64,000 nucleotides of DNA from Buddleja alternifolia (GCA_019426215.1 CM033402.1:27253102-27317101), one strand, 5' to 3'. Numbered from the stretch's first letter, positions 22,770 through 35,288 are shown. A program made the numbers and translations. Notes: generated by a model not told the origin, from the sequence alone.

Positions 22770-24530
22770 TGTTGGTCCCAAGTGGTATACGAAAGGGTCT
22801 AGAAGGGAGGGGGTTGAATAGACCCTGAAGTTTTTTTCGACTTCTTAAAAATTCGTATCACTTTGAAGTATTTGAACGCTTGACAAGTTTAAGCGCTGGA
22901 TGTGACGCTTGAGAAACGTTAACTTAGACTCGGTGATTTCAACGCTTACCAAAGTAGGGCAGAGTTTAGTCACTAAATCAGAGTTAGCACAGCGGAAGTA
23001 TTTTATAGCTTAGCGTTCAGTTAATTAATCGAAAGTAGTCGCTTAGTTGTTTTAAGATTTTATCAGAATGTATGCAGTATGAATAGTAAAGCAGTAAAAC
23101 AATGAATGCTTAAAGAGGTAAATGACACAAGATATTTGTAAGGTTCACTGGGTGATGTAATCCCAGCTACGTCCTTCTTCTCCTTTTATCAGGGAGGTTT
23201 TTCCACTATGATGATTATCGAAGAGTCACACAGAGACTTCTACAAGATAGAGGGAGATTGGATATGATCTTGGAACTCCTTGGTCACACAGATTTCAGCT
23301 CCACTAAAGATCTTCTATCCCCTTGCTTCTTTCACTCAGAAATGGTGCAAGTTACTCTTGATCTCGGAACTCCTTGGTCACACAGATTTCAGCTCCAATA
23401 GAGATCAACTTCAACAAGCTTCTTTTACACAAAAATATTGCTTGCAAGTCAACCAGCTTTCTCACTCAGATGAAAGGTGTTGATGGTTTTGGTCACGGGT
23501 TTGTTTGTTTTTGGAAAGTTCAAACAACTTGGGGATATCTCAATGGTAGTATAGGTTCTTCTAAAAAAGGATTTGAGATATGGGTGACTGTCTCTGGAAT
23601 ATTTGTGAAAAGCTTATATGGATATTTGGCTATGATTTTTAGTAAGCTTTTCTTTCAACAAAGTAGGTAATTTTTTGTGTGCATCGGTTTACTTGTTTGT
23701 TGAAAGAGCTATTTATAAGGTATTGGTGGTTTTTGTCCGTTTGACTCGGTTGGAGTCTCGTTTCCCCAAACATTCCTTGAGTTCAGACATTTCTAACTTT
23801 GGGTATATTTAATTGGTTAGGCATGGTCTTGGTTTCATAAATCTGACAGTCTAGGTCAAAGATATGGCTTGCCCATAAGTTATAGTGCTTATATTTTAAT
23901 AGCACTTATCCGACTTTTAATGCATCTTGTCTTATTTTCGTTGGAAATAATTCGTCCGTTTGATTCATGCATTTTTTTAAGTCTTTGGATGGTTTTGGGT
24001 TTGAATTCTTTTCAGGTTACGTTCTTTGTAGGTTGTGTTGGTTTAACCTTTTTGGACGCTTGCTGAAGAGAATAGTTATTCTCGTGTATTGGACAGACGC
24101 TTGGACTGATCCTGACTTTCTTTTCTTTATTTCAGACGCTTACTCTTCAATCTTGTCTTGATGGTCTCACTGAGAATTCCGTCATTTCACTTGATGTTGA
24201 GTATTCGGCCTGAGTTATCCATTCGTAGTTTGAGCACTGGGATAATTCCTAAAGCGTTTGACGGGCGCTTCAAGATATCTTTATCCATTGTAGCTTTAGA
24301 CGCTTGATCTTCACCTTCATCACTTGGTAGACTCACCCAGAATTTTCCTAAGTGTTTTAGTGTCACATACTTAGTCTAAGGAATTCTACAAAGATAAATA
24401 CTATAAGCCTAAGATAAATAAGCTTTCAGGTACTTATACATAACATTCTATGAAAGCTTTTACACTTTTCGGAGTCTAACAGAAAGTCCTATTTGTCATC
24501 ATCAAAACATCTAATATGAAATTCCTAACA
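22770..24530 (-). repeat. 3' LTR of S1 (1761 bp)
   Basis: Ends are TGTTGGTCCC and CCTAACA. A TATA-like element (CTTATAAATAGCTC on the minus strand) lies at about 23708-23721. A direct repeat of roughly 45 bases containing GGAACTCCTTGGTCACACAG occurs at about 23264-23312 and 23359-23407. Many copies of ACGCTT or AAGCG occur. The ORFs inside are not genes. Confidence 0.95.
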
Positions 24531-24547
24531 ATTTCCCCCTTTTTGAT
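24531..24547 (-). other. Polypurine tract of S1
   Basis: On the minus strand the sequence AAAAAGGGGGAAAT directly precedes the TGTTAGG end of the 3' LTR. It would prime plus-strand DNA synthesis. Confidence 0.92.
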
Positions 24548-24712
24548 GATGGCAATACTTATTTAGTTCAAGCGTTAGATACCTGAAGGTTAGCGTAAGT
24601 TAGTAAGTTAGTTTGAGCTTTAACGAGATGTTTCAGCTGTAAAATGCATTTTATATATGTATTTCACAGTACAGGCATTTTACAACTAAAGAGAGAGAGG
24701 CACAAGTAAAAA

Positions 24713-27700
24713 TCAAGATCGTGGCTTGATCTTGTATCTCTTAGTCATTTCAGCACGGATTGCTTCAGTTATCTGATCTTCTAACGTCATCATTGCAGCA
24801 TGATCTTTACTGATTATGTGCTTGTTTTCTTGAACTTGTCGTGCCTTAAAGGCAATGAAGTGTTTATCCCATTCCTCTGGACTGATGCCTATGTATCGTA
24901 GGCAAATTCTGAAGGTTTGGTCGAAGTCAGACATTTTTCTTTCTAAGGCTAATACTGCTGGATCAGATGGTTCTGGAATTGATGCTCTGAGAAGAGGAAT
25001 GTCAAACTGTTCAAGTAGTGCTCTTGAAGGCAATGGAAGAGTTGGATAGAGCACTCTGGGAGTTTCTTTCTTATTGGACGCTTCAACCGATGTGGTTACC
25101 CAAGAGGGATAGGGATACCTTGGTTCTGCACTCAGTGTGAGAGAAGTGTCAATGTGTTGACGCTTGGATGGTGGAGGAGGAACTTGATCTTTAGATGTTG
25201 ACGATTTCCTCTTTTCTCCCTTCTTTTCCCCCTTATTGCCATCATCAGTCTGTATGAAATGCTGAGTAAGAAGACTGACTTGAGCAGCAATCTGAGCGAC
25301 AGAGGCCTCAAGAGTGGTTAGACGCTGGTCGAAATGTTCTTTCATGACCAGGAGTTGAGCTTGATTAGCGTCTGTGAGAGAGGTCTCGAGAGTTGTGAAC
25401 CGGTCTTGTAGATCATTGGTTAAAGCCACATGACTTGCCTGAGTAGCTGTAGATAGTTGCTGTATTTGAGTGAGGCATTCAGTCATGGACGGTTGAGCGT
25501 TGGGAAGTGCAGTGCGGACTTGAGGCTTAAAACGAGATGTGTGTTTGAGAGATTCAATAGGTACTTGATTAGTAGGATCAAATACTGTTCCTCGAAGCTC
25601 TGGAGCAGTGTTGGACTCGGTGGATGCAGTAGAGTCGGATTCAGTTGGACTGGGGGAATGAGGCGCTTGAGGTAATTCTAATAAGCGCTCAGGAGCAGGT
25701 AACATGTCAGCTGGTGCTGCAGTAAATTCTGATTCTATTCGGCTAAAGTCCGTAAACCGAAAGTCCAAGCTGGCAAACGGTTCATCTGCATATGGATACG
25801 TAGCAGTCTGCAGAAGTTCATTCAAATGTAGAGTGTGGAGATAAGTACCTTGAATGAACGTTCTGATAGGACTATCCAGTGCCCTGATATACAGTGGCCC
25901 GAGGATATCCAGCACATGAGTGGGAAAGATTTTGGAGGGCGCTTTGCAGATGGATAATAAGGCATCTGGGCAATAGTGTTGTGAGAAGCCAATTAGTCGA
26001 TCTGTAAGGAGAGTCTTCGGTTTCCGAGAGTCGGGAACGCGGAGCCGGTAATACTCTTCCAAGTATGGGTAGATGGCTGAAGCAAGCGCTTGAGATCTTT
26101 CTAGCAGCGATAAAACAAAATCATAGTGACTGAAGACTTCTTGTCGAATAGACGGAAGAAGTGGATATCCTCTGAAAGGATTGATCCGAGAGCCATCCCA
26201 TTGTCGCAGATTGTCTGTGAAGATTTTGTCGAATAGAGAGACTGGAGGCATAATTGCCATCATGAGAGAAAAGTTGTCTTCACAGTGGCTAGGGGTGCAG
26301 TTCAGACAGGACAGGGGAGAAGAACCGCTGGTGGACGCTTGATCATCAAAGCGTAGAGAAGAGTTGGCCAGTTTGTGCAACGCTTGTCTTAAGCGGTGTT
26401 CAGGTTGATGGCGGATCAGAGGCAGCTTCAGAACGGGTCCAAGTCTATGCTGGCACTGCGTCAGCATGTAGCGTGCAAATTTGGTCTTTTTATCATGAAT
26501 CCCTATTCCGAACAGATGGGGAGCACTAACCAAGTCTTCAAATTTATACGTGTCACCCATGTAAGCTTCAGCCCATCTTATCTCAGTCATACAATACTCA
26601 GTTCCTGCATTAAGTATAGCACGAAACCCTTGGTGATGAATATCACAGATGGATTCAAAACGATACCTGTCGGGTTGGTAGTTAGCGTTCCAGACGCAGT
26701 CAAAATATGCATCGGTTTCAAGTTGAATCATCTCGGTCAGGGATGCTGGACGCTCACCGGCATGTACTCCTTTATTCTTCCACAGGAGGAGAGGATTAGC
26801 TGAGCGCTTGTTTTCCTTGCTTTTGACCAGTGTTAGAGAGTGAGAATAGCCTTCTCTGTTTAGTAGCTCTTCCGTTGGGTTCAGAAGCTTATCCTGACGC
26901 TCATAGACTCTGATGTTGTAGTCTCTGAGAGCGAAGCCAGTGGGTTTGCTTGTCCCACAGTCCAGATAATAAGCTAAATCAACATCAGCTCTAGGAGTCT
27001 TGCCTCCTTGCCGCTGTGCTTGGAGAGTTACGGAAGCCGGGATGTGTTTGGGAGTCTTCCCGAGTTCAAGAGCTGTGTAGTAAGCTTCATCAGCTGGGGT
27101 GGAGGCTGTATTAAAGAGAGTGTTGCGTACAGCCAGATCAAACTTTATGAGCTTGGCGATATCATTTTCGGCATTGATAAGACTTTCTTCATTGTATCCT
27201 GCAGGTATGAAGGTCTCTGCGGGCGCTGGAGGCAAATAATCGACTGAGTGATCGATAGTCTTTGAGGGGTCCAGCTTGAAGAAATGTCGATGAATCACAA
27301 CGTCGTTAGCATCGCTCTGACCTTCTGAGCGTGCCTCTGTTGTACTAGGTAATGCAAGCAATGGTTGAGCCCTATGGATTTCAGGTTCATCAGGCTCGAG
27401 ATTTGTAGATTCGATGGCAGCTTCATGTGCGATGGCCACAATTTGGGCCATATCAACATCCAGATGGACATCAACTGGTGTTTCAAAGGATGATATCGGG
27501 ACAGCAGCTATGGCTTGATCACTTTGTGTAGCCTCAGAAGAAATGGCAGCAGTTGGACGCTTACGTCTCTTGAAGATACGCTTCACATTTATACCTTCGG
27601 CGGGGAACGCTTGAGTCTGTGGAACTGCAGGTTCTTCAAAGTCAATATTTTTGAGAACCTTTTCCAGATCTTTCCGACTAATGAGGGGTATAGAATCCTC

Positions 27701-28621
27701 GTCATCTTCATCGCTTTTGATAGGTTGAGCCTTGGGCTTTCGAGGAGCCCGTTTCTTTGTGACAGTGGGACGCTTCACATTACGTTTGGCTTTCTCCTGA
27801 TCTGGACGCTCAGCCTCCTCATCTGACGCTGCTCGGACAACTTGGCGCTCAGAGAGAGGCTTAGCAGCACCTCCAACTTTGGGTGGATTGAAAAGATTAT
27901 TGATGATTCTTGGCCCATAGAACTTATGCTTGGCCACGGTGACTCCTGCTGAAGAGGTGCACTCTGCTCGGAAAATTAGATCACTTAAAACTAGACCATA
28001 AGGTCTGTTTGAAGTGTGTAGACTGTCTCTGAACCTGCTGAATATATAGGCGCTCCAGTTGATTTTTATCTTGAGTAGGATGGCAGTCATCATCTGGAAC
28101 TGGGTTGGGTTGATTTTGTCGAAGGTTCCCACTCTGCATTCTATGTTTTTACTCCAGAAATCAGCCAAGACTCGATACCTGTTCACTATATCTTTCTTCT
28201 CAAAGTACGGTTTGTATGGAACATCATCGTAAGCGCTAATCTGAGTCCAGACTTCTTGAATTTGTTCTTCAGTGATAGTGTCTAAAGTGGCTCCAGCATT
28301 AGGTAGAGAGAAATTCTGGGCAATAGAGGCCGCAGAGAGAGTGAACGTCTTTGATTCCTTCTTGGAGACAGGAAACAAACAAGTGATGGAAGTCTCATCG
28401 TCAGACAGTCGAGCATTTCTCCAGAAAAATTCTAGTTCTTCAGGAAACATATACGAGTATTTCGTGAGAAATTTCTGAAGCCCAGCCTCTGCTACAGAAT
28501 CCATTATTTCCGTTAAATCAATTTGGGGGTTTTCATAGAGAAACTTCCAATCAACTATAAGGCCTTCAGTGATCTTGACAACAACTTCAGCGGTTCCAGC
28601 AGTAGCTTTCTTGGGTGCCAT
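24713..28621 (-). CDS. S1 third ORF in envelope position, function unknown
   Basis: One uninterrupted frame. The first Met is at 28741, but the MAPKKATAG start at 28621 is preferred, giving about 1302 residues. The N-terminal 280 residues resemble the domain seen in putative plant transposon proteins (FFWRNARL, then YSAYIFSRF-type helices as NWSAYIFSRFRDSLHTSNRP). A basic region with KRPTVTKKRAPRKPK and FKRRKRPT follows. A large middle region comes next, then a coiled coil of about 80 residues (LQDRFTTLETSL, HFDQRLTTLEASVAQIAAQV), then a Lys-rich KGEKKGEKRKSS stretch. I see no signal peptide or convincing membrane segment. Its position matches the envelope-like ORF of Sireviruses, but the content suggests a soluble or nuclear protein. 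The preserved length argues for recent function. Confidence 0.85.
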   Translation of the reverse strand: MAPKKATAGTAEVVVKITEGLIVDWKFLYENPQIDLTEIMDSVAEAGLQKFLTKYSYMFPEELEFFWRNARLSDDETSITCLFPVSKKESKTFTLSAASIAQNFSLPNAGATLDTITEEQIQEVWTQISAYDDVPYKPYFEKKDIVNRYRVLADFWSKNIECRVGTFDKINPTQFQMMTAILLKIKINWSAYIFSRFRDSLHTSNRPYGLVLSDLIFRAECTSSAGVTVAKHKFYGPRIINNLFNPPKVGGAAKPLSERQVVRAASDEEAERPDQEKAKRNVKRPTVTKKRAPRKPKAQPIKSDEDDEDSIPLISRKDLEKVLKNIDFEEPAVPQTQAFPAEGINVKRIFKRRKRPTAAISSEATQSDQAIAAVPISSFETPVDVHLDVDMAQIVAIAHEAAIESTNLEPDEPEIHRAQPLLALPSTTEARSEGQSDANDVVIHRHFFKLDPSKTIDHSVDYLPPAPAETFIPAGYNEESLINAENDIAKLIKFDLAVRNTLFNTASTPADEAYYTALELGKTPKHIPASVTLQAQRQGGKTPRADVDLAYYLDCGTSKPTGFALRDYNIRVYERQDKLLNPTEELLNREGYSHSLTLVKSKENKRSANPLLLWKNKGVHAGERPASLTEMIQLETDAYFDCVWNANYQPDRYRFESICDIHHQGFRAILNAGTEYCMTEIRWAEAYMGDTYKFEDLVSAPHLFGIGIHDKKTKFARYMLTQCQHRLGPVLKLPLIRHQPEHRLRQALHKLANSSLRFDDQASTSGSSPLSCLNCTPSHCEDNFSLMMAIMPPVSLFDKIFTDNLRQWDGSRINPFRGYPLLPSIRQEVFSHYDFVLSLLERSQALASAIYPYLEEYYRLRVPDSRKPKTLLTDRLIGFSQHYCPDALLSICKAPSKIFPTHVLDILGPLYIRALDSPIRTFIQGTYLHTLHLNELLQTATYPYADEPFASLDFRFTDFSRIESEFTAAPADMLPAPERLLELPQAPHSPSPTESDSTASTESNTAPELRGTVFDPTNQVPIESLKHTSRFKPQVRTALPNAQPSMTECLTQIQQLSTATQASHVALTNDLQDRFTTLETSLTDANQAQLLVMKEHFDQRLTTLEASVAQIAAQVSLLTQHFIQTDDGNKGEKKGEKRKSSTSKDQVPPPPSKRQHIDTSLTLSAEPRYPYPSWVTTSVEASNKKETPRVLYPTLPLPSRALLEQFDIPLLRASIPEPSDPAVLALERKMSDFDQTFRICLRYIGISPEEWDKHFIAFKARQVQENKHIISKDHAAMMTLEDQITEAIRAEMTKRYKIKPRS

Positions 28622-29719
28622 TAGTGAGCAGTAGACAGAGATTACGAATGAAAAAAAATTTTGTTTTTGAAAAAGAGAGAGACTTGTTCTTGCACGAATG
28701 TAATAGAGTATAAGAGTGTTTGTGTTCTGCAGAAACTTCAATTTGAATGTTCGATGTGTTTGAAGTTTGAGATGTTGACACGTGGAGGAATATAAATCTC
28801 AGCCATTAAAATATAACTGTGGACGTGAATTTAGATTAAATAGGCACGGTTTCTTTTAGTAACTGCCACATATACTATTTTGAAGTCCGATTAAAAGTTT
28901 GAAACAGAGACTGAGAGTGATACGTGTGCCCATGAAAAGCGGATACGTTCTTTATGAAAACTGTTCGGGAACCATAATTTTGAACACTATTCAAATGCCC
29001 GCCAAAAATTTGTTAAAGCGTCCGGACCTATTCAGAATGACGCTTGAAACAATTTAGTGTTATGTGGACGCTTGAGAATCTTGAGAGTCTCTTTCAAGTA
29101 ACATTTTGTACTTTAGCGGTCATTGTAACATATAGAATTATTCCTTTCAGGGTGTATATGAGGACACAGTTTCCCAGTACTTATCATTATGTCTTGGTAG
29201 TAGTGTTTTACTTTTGGTTTAAAATATTCAGCGCTGGTTGTATTCGTCTAAGATACATGGTAATTGTACTGACGCGTGTACATGTGCTGAACCATCTTTG
29301 AAAAACGTGATGAGTACCCATGGGTTTTCTTGAGCGAAAGGTGAGGAATGTCAAGTCAGCATTAATTGCATTGATTGACTAATCCACTTTCTCGTTTTAG
29401 CGTAGGGTAATGTACGCTTGCTTTTAAAAGGGTCTTTTTACTAACTGCTTTAGCCGGGAATAAAGCTAAGCGTTTAGTTTATTTTGAAAGAAGAAGTGCA
29501 GACGCTAAGACAGATTTGTGTAATAAGCGTCAAAAAGGTTTTAAGTGTATGGTGCTAAGTGCGTATGACCGATGCAAGGGAAAACATTTTTGGTCATATT
29601 CACTTAGGTATAGTTAGCTCTTTTAAGGTTCCCCCTATGTAGGTTCCCCATAAATTTCATAACATACAGTGAATTCCCCCTAAATTTCATGCCTAACAAA
29701 AGTATGATGTTTCGAATGA
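28622..29719 (-). other. S1 spacer between pol and the third ORF
   Basis: Non-coding. The AAGCG/CGCTT motif is frequent (near 29017, 29041, 29070, 29398, 29415, 29470, 29500 and 29526). A splice acceptor or internal promoter for the third ORF would be expected here, but I cannot place one. Confidence 0.5.
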
Positions 29720-32700
29720 TTAAGCATTTAGATCAATCATACCTAGTTCACTTCTTAAAGTGAGAAAACGTTGTTCGTTAAGCGCTTTGGTGAAGATATC
29801 TGCCAGTTGCTTTTCTGTACCAATGAAGTGCATGGAGATATCTTTCTTTTGAACGTGGTCACGTAGAAAGTGATAGCGAATGTCAATGTGTTTGGTTCTA
29901 GAGTGAAGAACTGGATTTTGAGTCATTGCTAAGGCGCTTTGATTGTCACAATGGATAGGAGTTGGATCTAGGATTATTCCATAATCTCTAAGTTGTTGCC
30001 TCATCCAAAGGATCTGTGCACAACAGCTTCCAGCGGCTACATACTCAGCCTCAGCGGTGGAAGTAGCGATGGACTGTTGCTTCTTACTATGCCATGAAAT
30101 TAGTCTATCACCTAGAAATTGACATGTTCCACTAGTACTTTTTCTATCTATTTTGCATCCTGCAAAATCTGCATCTGAATAACCAATTAGTTCAAAAGGA
30201 GAATCCCTAGGATACCATAAGCCCACATTTTGTGTGCCTTTTAGGTACTTAAGGATTCTTTTAGCAGCAATTAAGTGTGATTCTCTAGGATCAGCTTGAA
30301 ATCGTGCACACATGCATACTGAGAACATAATATCAGGTCTACTAGCTGTAAGATAAAGAAGTGATCCAATAATACCTCTATAGTTAGTGATATCAACTTT
30401 CTTTCCATTATCGTCTCTATCTAGCTTAAGCGTTTGGCTCATTGGAATTTTTGAAGGTGATGCATTTTCCATACCAAATTTCTTGATCATATCTCTAGTA
30501 TATTTAGTTTGGTTTATGAATATGCCATTAGGGAGTTGTTTAACTTGTAATCCTAGGAAGAAAGTTAATTCACCCATCATGCTCATTTCAAATTGATCTT
30601 GCATCATTTTCGAAAATTTCTCACATAGACGCTTATTGGTAGATCCAAATATAATATCATCAACATAAATTTGAACTAGGAGAATATCTTCATTATGGGT
30701 AATTTTGAATAACGTTGTGTCAACGCTGCCTTTTGAAAAGCCTTTACCTATAAGGAAGATAGAAAGAGTGTCATACCATGCTCGTGGTGCTTGTTTAAGA
30801 CCATAGAGTGCCTTGTCCAATTTGTAAACCATGCTTTTCCCATGGTTGTTGATGAATCCTGGTGGTTGCTCCACATATACTTCTTCTTGGAGTTTACCAT
30901 TCAGAAATGCACTCTTTACGTCCATTTGATACACTGTAAATTTGTTAAATGCTGCAAACGCTAGAAACATGCGGATTGCTTCAAGTCGGGCAACTGGAGC
31001 GTATGTTTCATCAAAGTCGATGCCCTCTTCTTGACAGTATCCCTGAGCTACGAGTCTGGCTTTGTTTCTAATCACAATCCCATTCTCATCCATTTTGTTT
31101 CTATAGACCCATCTAGTTCCAATGACCCCTTGGTGGGTTGGTCTTGGTACTAGCGTCCATACCTCATTTCTTTCAAATTGGTTTAGCTCTTCTTGCATGG
31201 CTTCTATCCAACTTGGATCGTTAAGCGCTTCATCCACTTTCTTTGGTTCCATTTGAGATAGGAAGCTTGCAAACATGGCCTCATTTATTGTAGCGGCTCT
31301 TGTTCTAACGGGTGCTCCAATATCTCCAATAATTAGTTCTGGTGGATGGTCTCTGAGCCATTTTCTGTCTGGTTGGAACGAGTTAAGAGATTGATCTAAC
31401 GTTTGATTAAACTGTGTAGGCGCTTGACCAATTCCTTGCGTAGGCGCTTCAGTGTTTATAGTTTGAATTTGCTCTTGATGAACATTCCCTTCATGATCAT
31501 CAGCGTTTCTTGCAATGTCATCGTTGATGTCTTTACGAGTAGTCTTAGGATTAGGTACAATGATTTCATTATCTTCATCAATATCACTATCATCACACAG
31601 ATTGATTTGTGACGCTTGTTGAGATAAATCTTCAATTCCTGCATCATTAATATTAACCTTACTCGGTTCTTGGTTAGCATCATCAAACACAACATGAATG
31701 GATTCTTCAACCTTCGATTTGACCTTATTTAAGATGCGAAAGCTCTTTCCATTTTTGGCGTAACCTAGAAAGATTCCTTCATCTGCTTTAGGATCAAATG
31801 TCTTTAGGCTTTGGGAACCATTGTTATGAATGAAACATTTTGAACCAAATACATGAAAGTATGAAACATTCGGCTTACGTCCCTTCCATAACTCATATGG
31901 AGTCTTTTCATGTTGCTTGTTGATCATACACCGGTTCTGAGTGTAGCAAGCAGTGTTAATAGCTTCGGCCCACAACCTTTGAGGCAGCTTAGACTCGGCT
32001 AACATAGTCCTAGCGGCTTCTTTAAGCGTTCTGTTCCGTCGTTCAGCAACTCCATTTTGTTGAGGTGTTCTAGGTGCTGAATACTCATGAAGTATTCCAA
32101 AGTCTTTACAAAATTTCTCAACAATATGGTTAGTAAATTCAGTTCCTCTATCACTTCTAATTCTTGTTACTTTTAGATCTTTTGAGTTTTGTAGTTGACG
32201 AATTAGAGAGGTGAGCTTGGCACTAGTTTCATCTTTAGATGCTAGAAATTCTACCCATGTATAGCGTGAAAAATCATCAACTATTACTAGTGAATATTTT
32301 TTACCACTAACGCTCATGATTTGAATAGGACCAAACAAATCTAAATGTAGTAATTCAAGTATTCGAGAGGTCGATAGATGAAGCTTCTTCTTAAAGGATG
32401 ATTTAACTTGTTTACCCATTTGACAGGCATCACATAAGCGATCTTTATTAAAGGAACCTTTAGGTAATCCCTCTACGAGATTTAGAGATATTAATTGAGA
32501 GATTGTTTTGAAATTGAGGTGATTCATTTTTCTGTGCCATAACCAACCTAATTCGTTTTGATTCTTAGCTACGAAACATGTAGGGTTGTTATCTAATGTT
32601 GAATCCCAATCTACTAAGTATACATTGTTTGTTCTTCTTCCTTTTAATTTAGTAGATCCTGTCTTAACATCGATTATCTCGCACAAGTCACTAGAAAATT

Positions 32701-32971
32701 TAATTTCAAAGCCTTTATCACAGAATTGACTTATGCTTAGGAGATTATGTTTAAGACCCTCGACATAGTATACATCATTGATCATGATGTTCCCCCTATG
32801 CATGATACCTATACCTTTAGTTTTACCTTTAGAATTATCACCGAATATAACTTGAGGACCATTGGTTGCACGATAGTTGATCAAGAGATCCTTTGATCCA
32901 GTCATGTGTCTCGATGATCCACTATCTATGTACCATACTGAAGCGTCGGTGTTGGCTCTAGGTACCTGCAT
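29720..32971 (-). CDS. pol: S1 Pol: protease, integrase, reverse transcriptase, RNase H
   Basis: A 1083-residue open frame with the copia order. The protease motif DSGSS starts at residue 16. The pre-integrase HRKMNH ... CDACQMGK block precedes the integrase core with D211, D274 and E310 (D-35-E spacing between the last two). RT has [15 protein letters not shown] and [11 protein letters not shown], and the catalytic YVDD at 769-772. RNase H has D933 in YSDADFAG, with STAEAEYVA later. No stop or frameshift is seen. The frame differs from gag: the gag stop and the pol ATG are 14 bases apart, with an in-frame TGA directly before the ATG. Expression would need a frameshift or reinitiation. Confidence 0.95.
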   Translation of the reverse strand: MQVPRANTDASVWYIDSGSSRHMTGSKDLLINYRATNGPQVIFGDNSKGKTKGIGIMHRGNIMINDVYYVEGLKHNLLSISQFCDKGFEIKFSSDLCEIIDVKTGSTKLKGRRTNNVYLVDWDSTLDNNPTCFVAKNQNELGWLWHRKMNHLNFKTISQLISLNLVEGLPKGSFNKDRLCDACQMGKQVKSSFKKKLHLSTSRILELLHLDLFGPIQIMSVSGKKYSLVIVDDFSRYTWVEFLASKDETSAKLTSLIRQLQNSKDLKVTRIRSDRGTEFTNHIVEKFCKDFGILHEYSAPRTPQQNGVAERRNRTLKEAARTMLAESKLPQRLWAEAINTACYTQNRCMINKQHEKTPYELWKGRKPNVSYFHVFGSKCFIHNNGSQSLKTFDPKADEGIFLGYAKNGKSFRILNKVKSKVEESIHVVFDDANQEPSKVNINDAGIEDLSQQASQINLCDDSDIDEDNEIIVPNPKTTRKDINDDIARNADDHEGNVHQEQIQTINTEAPTQGIGQAPTQFNQTLDQSLNSFQPDRKWLRDHPPELIIGDIGAPVRTRAATINEAMFASFLSQMEPKKVDEALNDPSWIEAMQEELNQFERNEVWTLVPRPTHQGVIGTRWVYRNKMDENGIVIRNKARLVAQGYCQEEGIDFDETYAPVARLEAIRMFLAFAAFNKFTVYQMDVKSAFLNGKLQEEVYVEQPPGFINNHGKSMVYKLDKALYGLKQAPRAWYDTLSIFLIGKGFSKGSVDTTLFKITHNEDILLVQIYVDDIIFGSTNKRLCEKFSKMMQDQFEMSMMGELTFFLGLQVKQLPNGIFINQTKYTRDMIKKFGMENASPSKIPMSQTLKLDRDDNGKKVDITNYRGIIGSLLYLTASRPDIMFSVCMCARFQADPRESHLIAAKRILKYLKGTQNVGLWYPRDSPFELIGYSDADFAGCKIDRKSTSGTCQFLGDRLISWHSKKQQSIATSTAEAEYVAAGSCCAQILWMRQQLRDYGIILDPTPIHCDNQSALAMTQNPVLHSRTKHIDIRYHFLRDHVQKKDISMHFIGTEKQLADIFTKALNEQRFLTLRSELGMIDLNA

Positions 32972-32985
32972 TCAAAAGGGCAGAT

Positions 32986-35198
32986 CTAATTTCCTTTAGG
33001 TACCCATTTTGTTTTGGGTCCTTCTTTGTTAGTGACGTGAATTAGATTTTTCGGAACCCATATTTGCCTTGTCTTCACTATGGGAGAAAGATTGGCCTTC
33101 TTGGGTTTCGTTTTGAGTTGCATACTTTTTCTAGATGTATAGAAATATCCTTGATTATAGTAATAATCATAATCGTATTCACAATTATCATAGTGTTGAT
33201 AATATGAACTGGATTGTTTTGGATATAGACGTTTGATTCTGTTTGGTATTGGCTTAGGATGCACTTTTGGTGCGGGACGCTTAACGTTTGATTCACTGGC
33301 AGAAAATATCTCCTTAGCTTTTTGAGCGTTTGGATATATTTTCTTTTGTGAGACATTCGCTTTGGTCTTTCCTTTGCCTGAGTCAGTGTTGACTTTATCA
33401 TTAGCTTTTGTACCAGTATTTGTTGATTCATTCAGCGTTTGTCTGATCGAACTTTCTTCAACAAAGATTACACCTTTTCCTTTGTTGATTGTTGTAACAT
33501 TGGACGCTTTGGCTTTATAACTGAATTTATCAAAACCTAGACCGGTCTTTTCACCAAATGCCCTGGTTACTTTAGTCACATTATCTAGCGTTCTAGACGC
33601 TTTTGATAATGAAGAGATAAGCTGCTCTGATTTGGCAAGTTTAGCGACCATTTCAGCTTCTCTTTTGACTATTATATCAAGATCACCTTTTAGCTGAGTA
33701 ATTTCACTCTCGAGTGATTGGTTTTTCTCAATGCACTGTTGCTGAATTTGCAACTCTGCTTTGAGCGTTAAGTTATCACTTCTGAGTGCTGAAATAATAC
33801 GATGGTGATTTTGGAATAATTGGGTGGCATCTTGACAATCTGTATAATATTCCTTTACTTTGTCAAGTAATTCATCATAAGAGAGAGGATGATACAGATC
33901 AGTGGTTACCTCAGATGGTACGTCGTTAGATGCTTCATTTTCTCTTGCCATGAGACAAATGAATGCTGAGTCCTTTGATGGTTCATCATCGCTGCTTTCA
34001 TCTGATGATTCCAAGTCCTCTTCAGGCGTATAGAGAGGTTCTGATTCTGCTAGCAAGCCTTGTTGTCTCAGGTTGCTCCTGAATTGGTTTCTATCCGTGT
34101 GATCTTGCTTTGTAGGTTTAGACACATTTGGATATGGGCAATTAACTTGGAAATGCCCTGGTCTCCTGCAGTTGTAACAAAGATTGGTCTTCATCTTTTG
34201 TTCGTTTGTTAATCTTGTGGATCGTTGGTTTAACGCTGCAGGCGCTGAGAGATCTTGCTGAGAAGGAGTTTGATATTGAATTGGCGCTAGGGAGGAGGAC
34301 GCAGGATAGTGAGGCGCTTGATATTGTGGTTGTATTTGAGGAAGCGCTTGATATGAACTTTGTCCTGGGTGCTTAGGACTGTTTCCCTTCTTTTCATATT
34401 TCAGGAATTTCCTGAATCTATTTAGAAGCGCCAGTTCTTCTTCCTCACTTATATCCGAACCTTTTTCTTTGATAGGTTTTCCTTTGATTGATGCCATTAG
34501 CGCTCCAGATTCGATCACTGGATTACTTACTGCATCACTGGCCGAATTCAGCTCAAACTCAAATGCTTTGAGTTCTGAAAAAGCATCTTCTGGAGTTAGG
34601 CTGTCCAGATTGTTTGATTCTCTCATTGCAGTTGTTTTCATCAGGAATCTGCTTGGAAGACTTCTAAAGATTTTGACCACTGTTTCTCGATTTTGTAGCT
34701 CCATACCCAGAGATGTTAGTTCAGTGACAAGGGCTGTAAACCTCATGTCTAATTGCTCTAGCGTCTCATTAGGTAGCATCTTGAAGCCGTTGAATTTTTC
34801 TTTGGCAATTGATAATTTGTTTTCCTTTATTTGTGCTGAGCCACCACAAATAGTAGCCAACTTATCCCAAATTTCTTTAGTTGTATTGCATGATTTGACT
34901 TTGTTGAATAAGTTGTCATTGTCACCAATGGCTGTGTATAATGCATTCCGACCGACATTGTCCAGATTGGCTCGTCGACGCTCATCGGTGGACCATTCTT
35001 GTTTGGGCTTCTCCACATAACCGTCAGGTGTTTCTCCTGTGGCTTCGGGCGCTCTGGTGATAACTTTGTATATTTTGATTGGCCCATCTGAAATGATATC
35101 ACACATTTCATCATCACATGACACAAATAAGTAAACGCTTTGACCTTCCAAGAGTCATAATTTGACTCGGTCAACTTGGGAACTTTAGAGAATGCCAT
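32986..35198 (-). pseudogene. gag: S1 gag with a frame break near the N-terminus
   Basis: Gag starts at 35198 (MAFSKVPKLTESNYDSWK) and this frame is lost after about 29 codons. The main 721-codon frame, read from 35151, continues with CDIISDGPIKI to the stop at 32986. A two-base shift near 35110 separates them. The UBN2-like core (KEIWDKL, then LPNETLEQLDMRF), a CCHC zinc knuckle (CYNCRRPGHFQVNCP), a coiled-coil segment near residues 450-510 and a Tyr-rich stretch before the IWVPKNL ... KWVPKGN ending are clear. If the shift is a sequencing error the gene is intact. Confidence 0.88.
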
Positions 35199-35288
35199 GA
35201 AGAATTTAAAGTAATTTTAAAGCGACTATATAAAAAAATGGATCTGAACAAGCAGTTACGCTTGGAAACGCTTAGGTTTCAACTTCAA

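Noticed and set aside
24713..28741. Third S1 ORF as a captured host gene or true viral envelope
   Set aside because: No introns or separate gene context argue for a host gene, and no signal peptide or membrane segment is evident for an envelope. Left as unknown function in the envelope position.
34469..35020. Plus-strand open frame of 183 codons inside S1 gag
   Set aside because: It is antisense to the well-supported gag frame, with no motif of its own.
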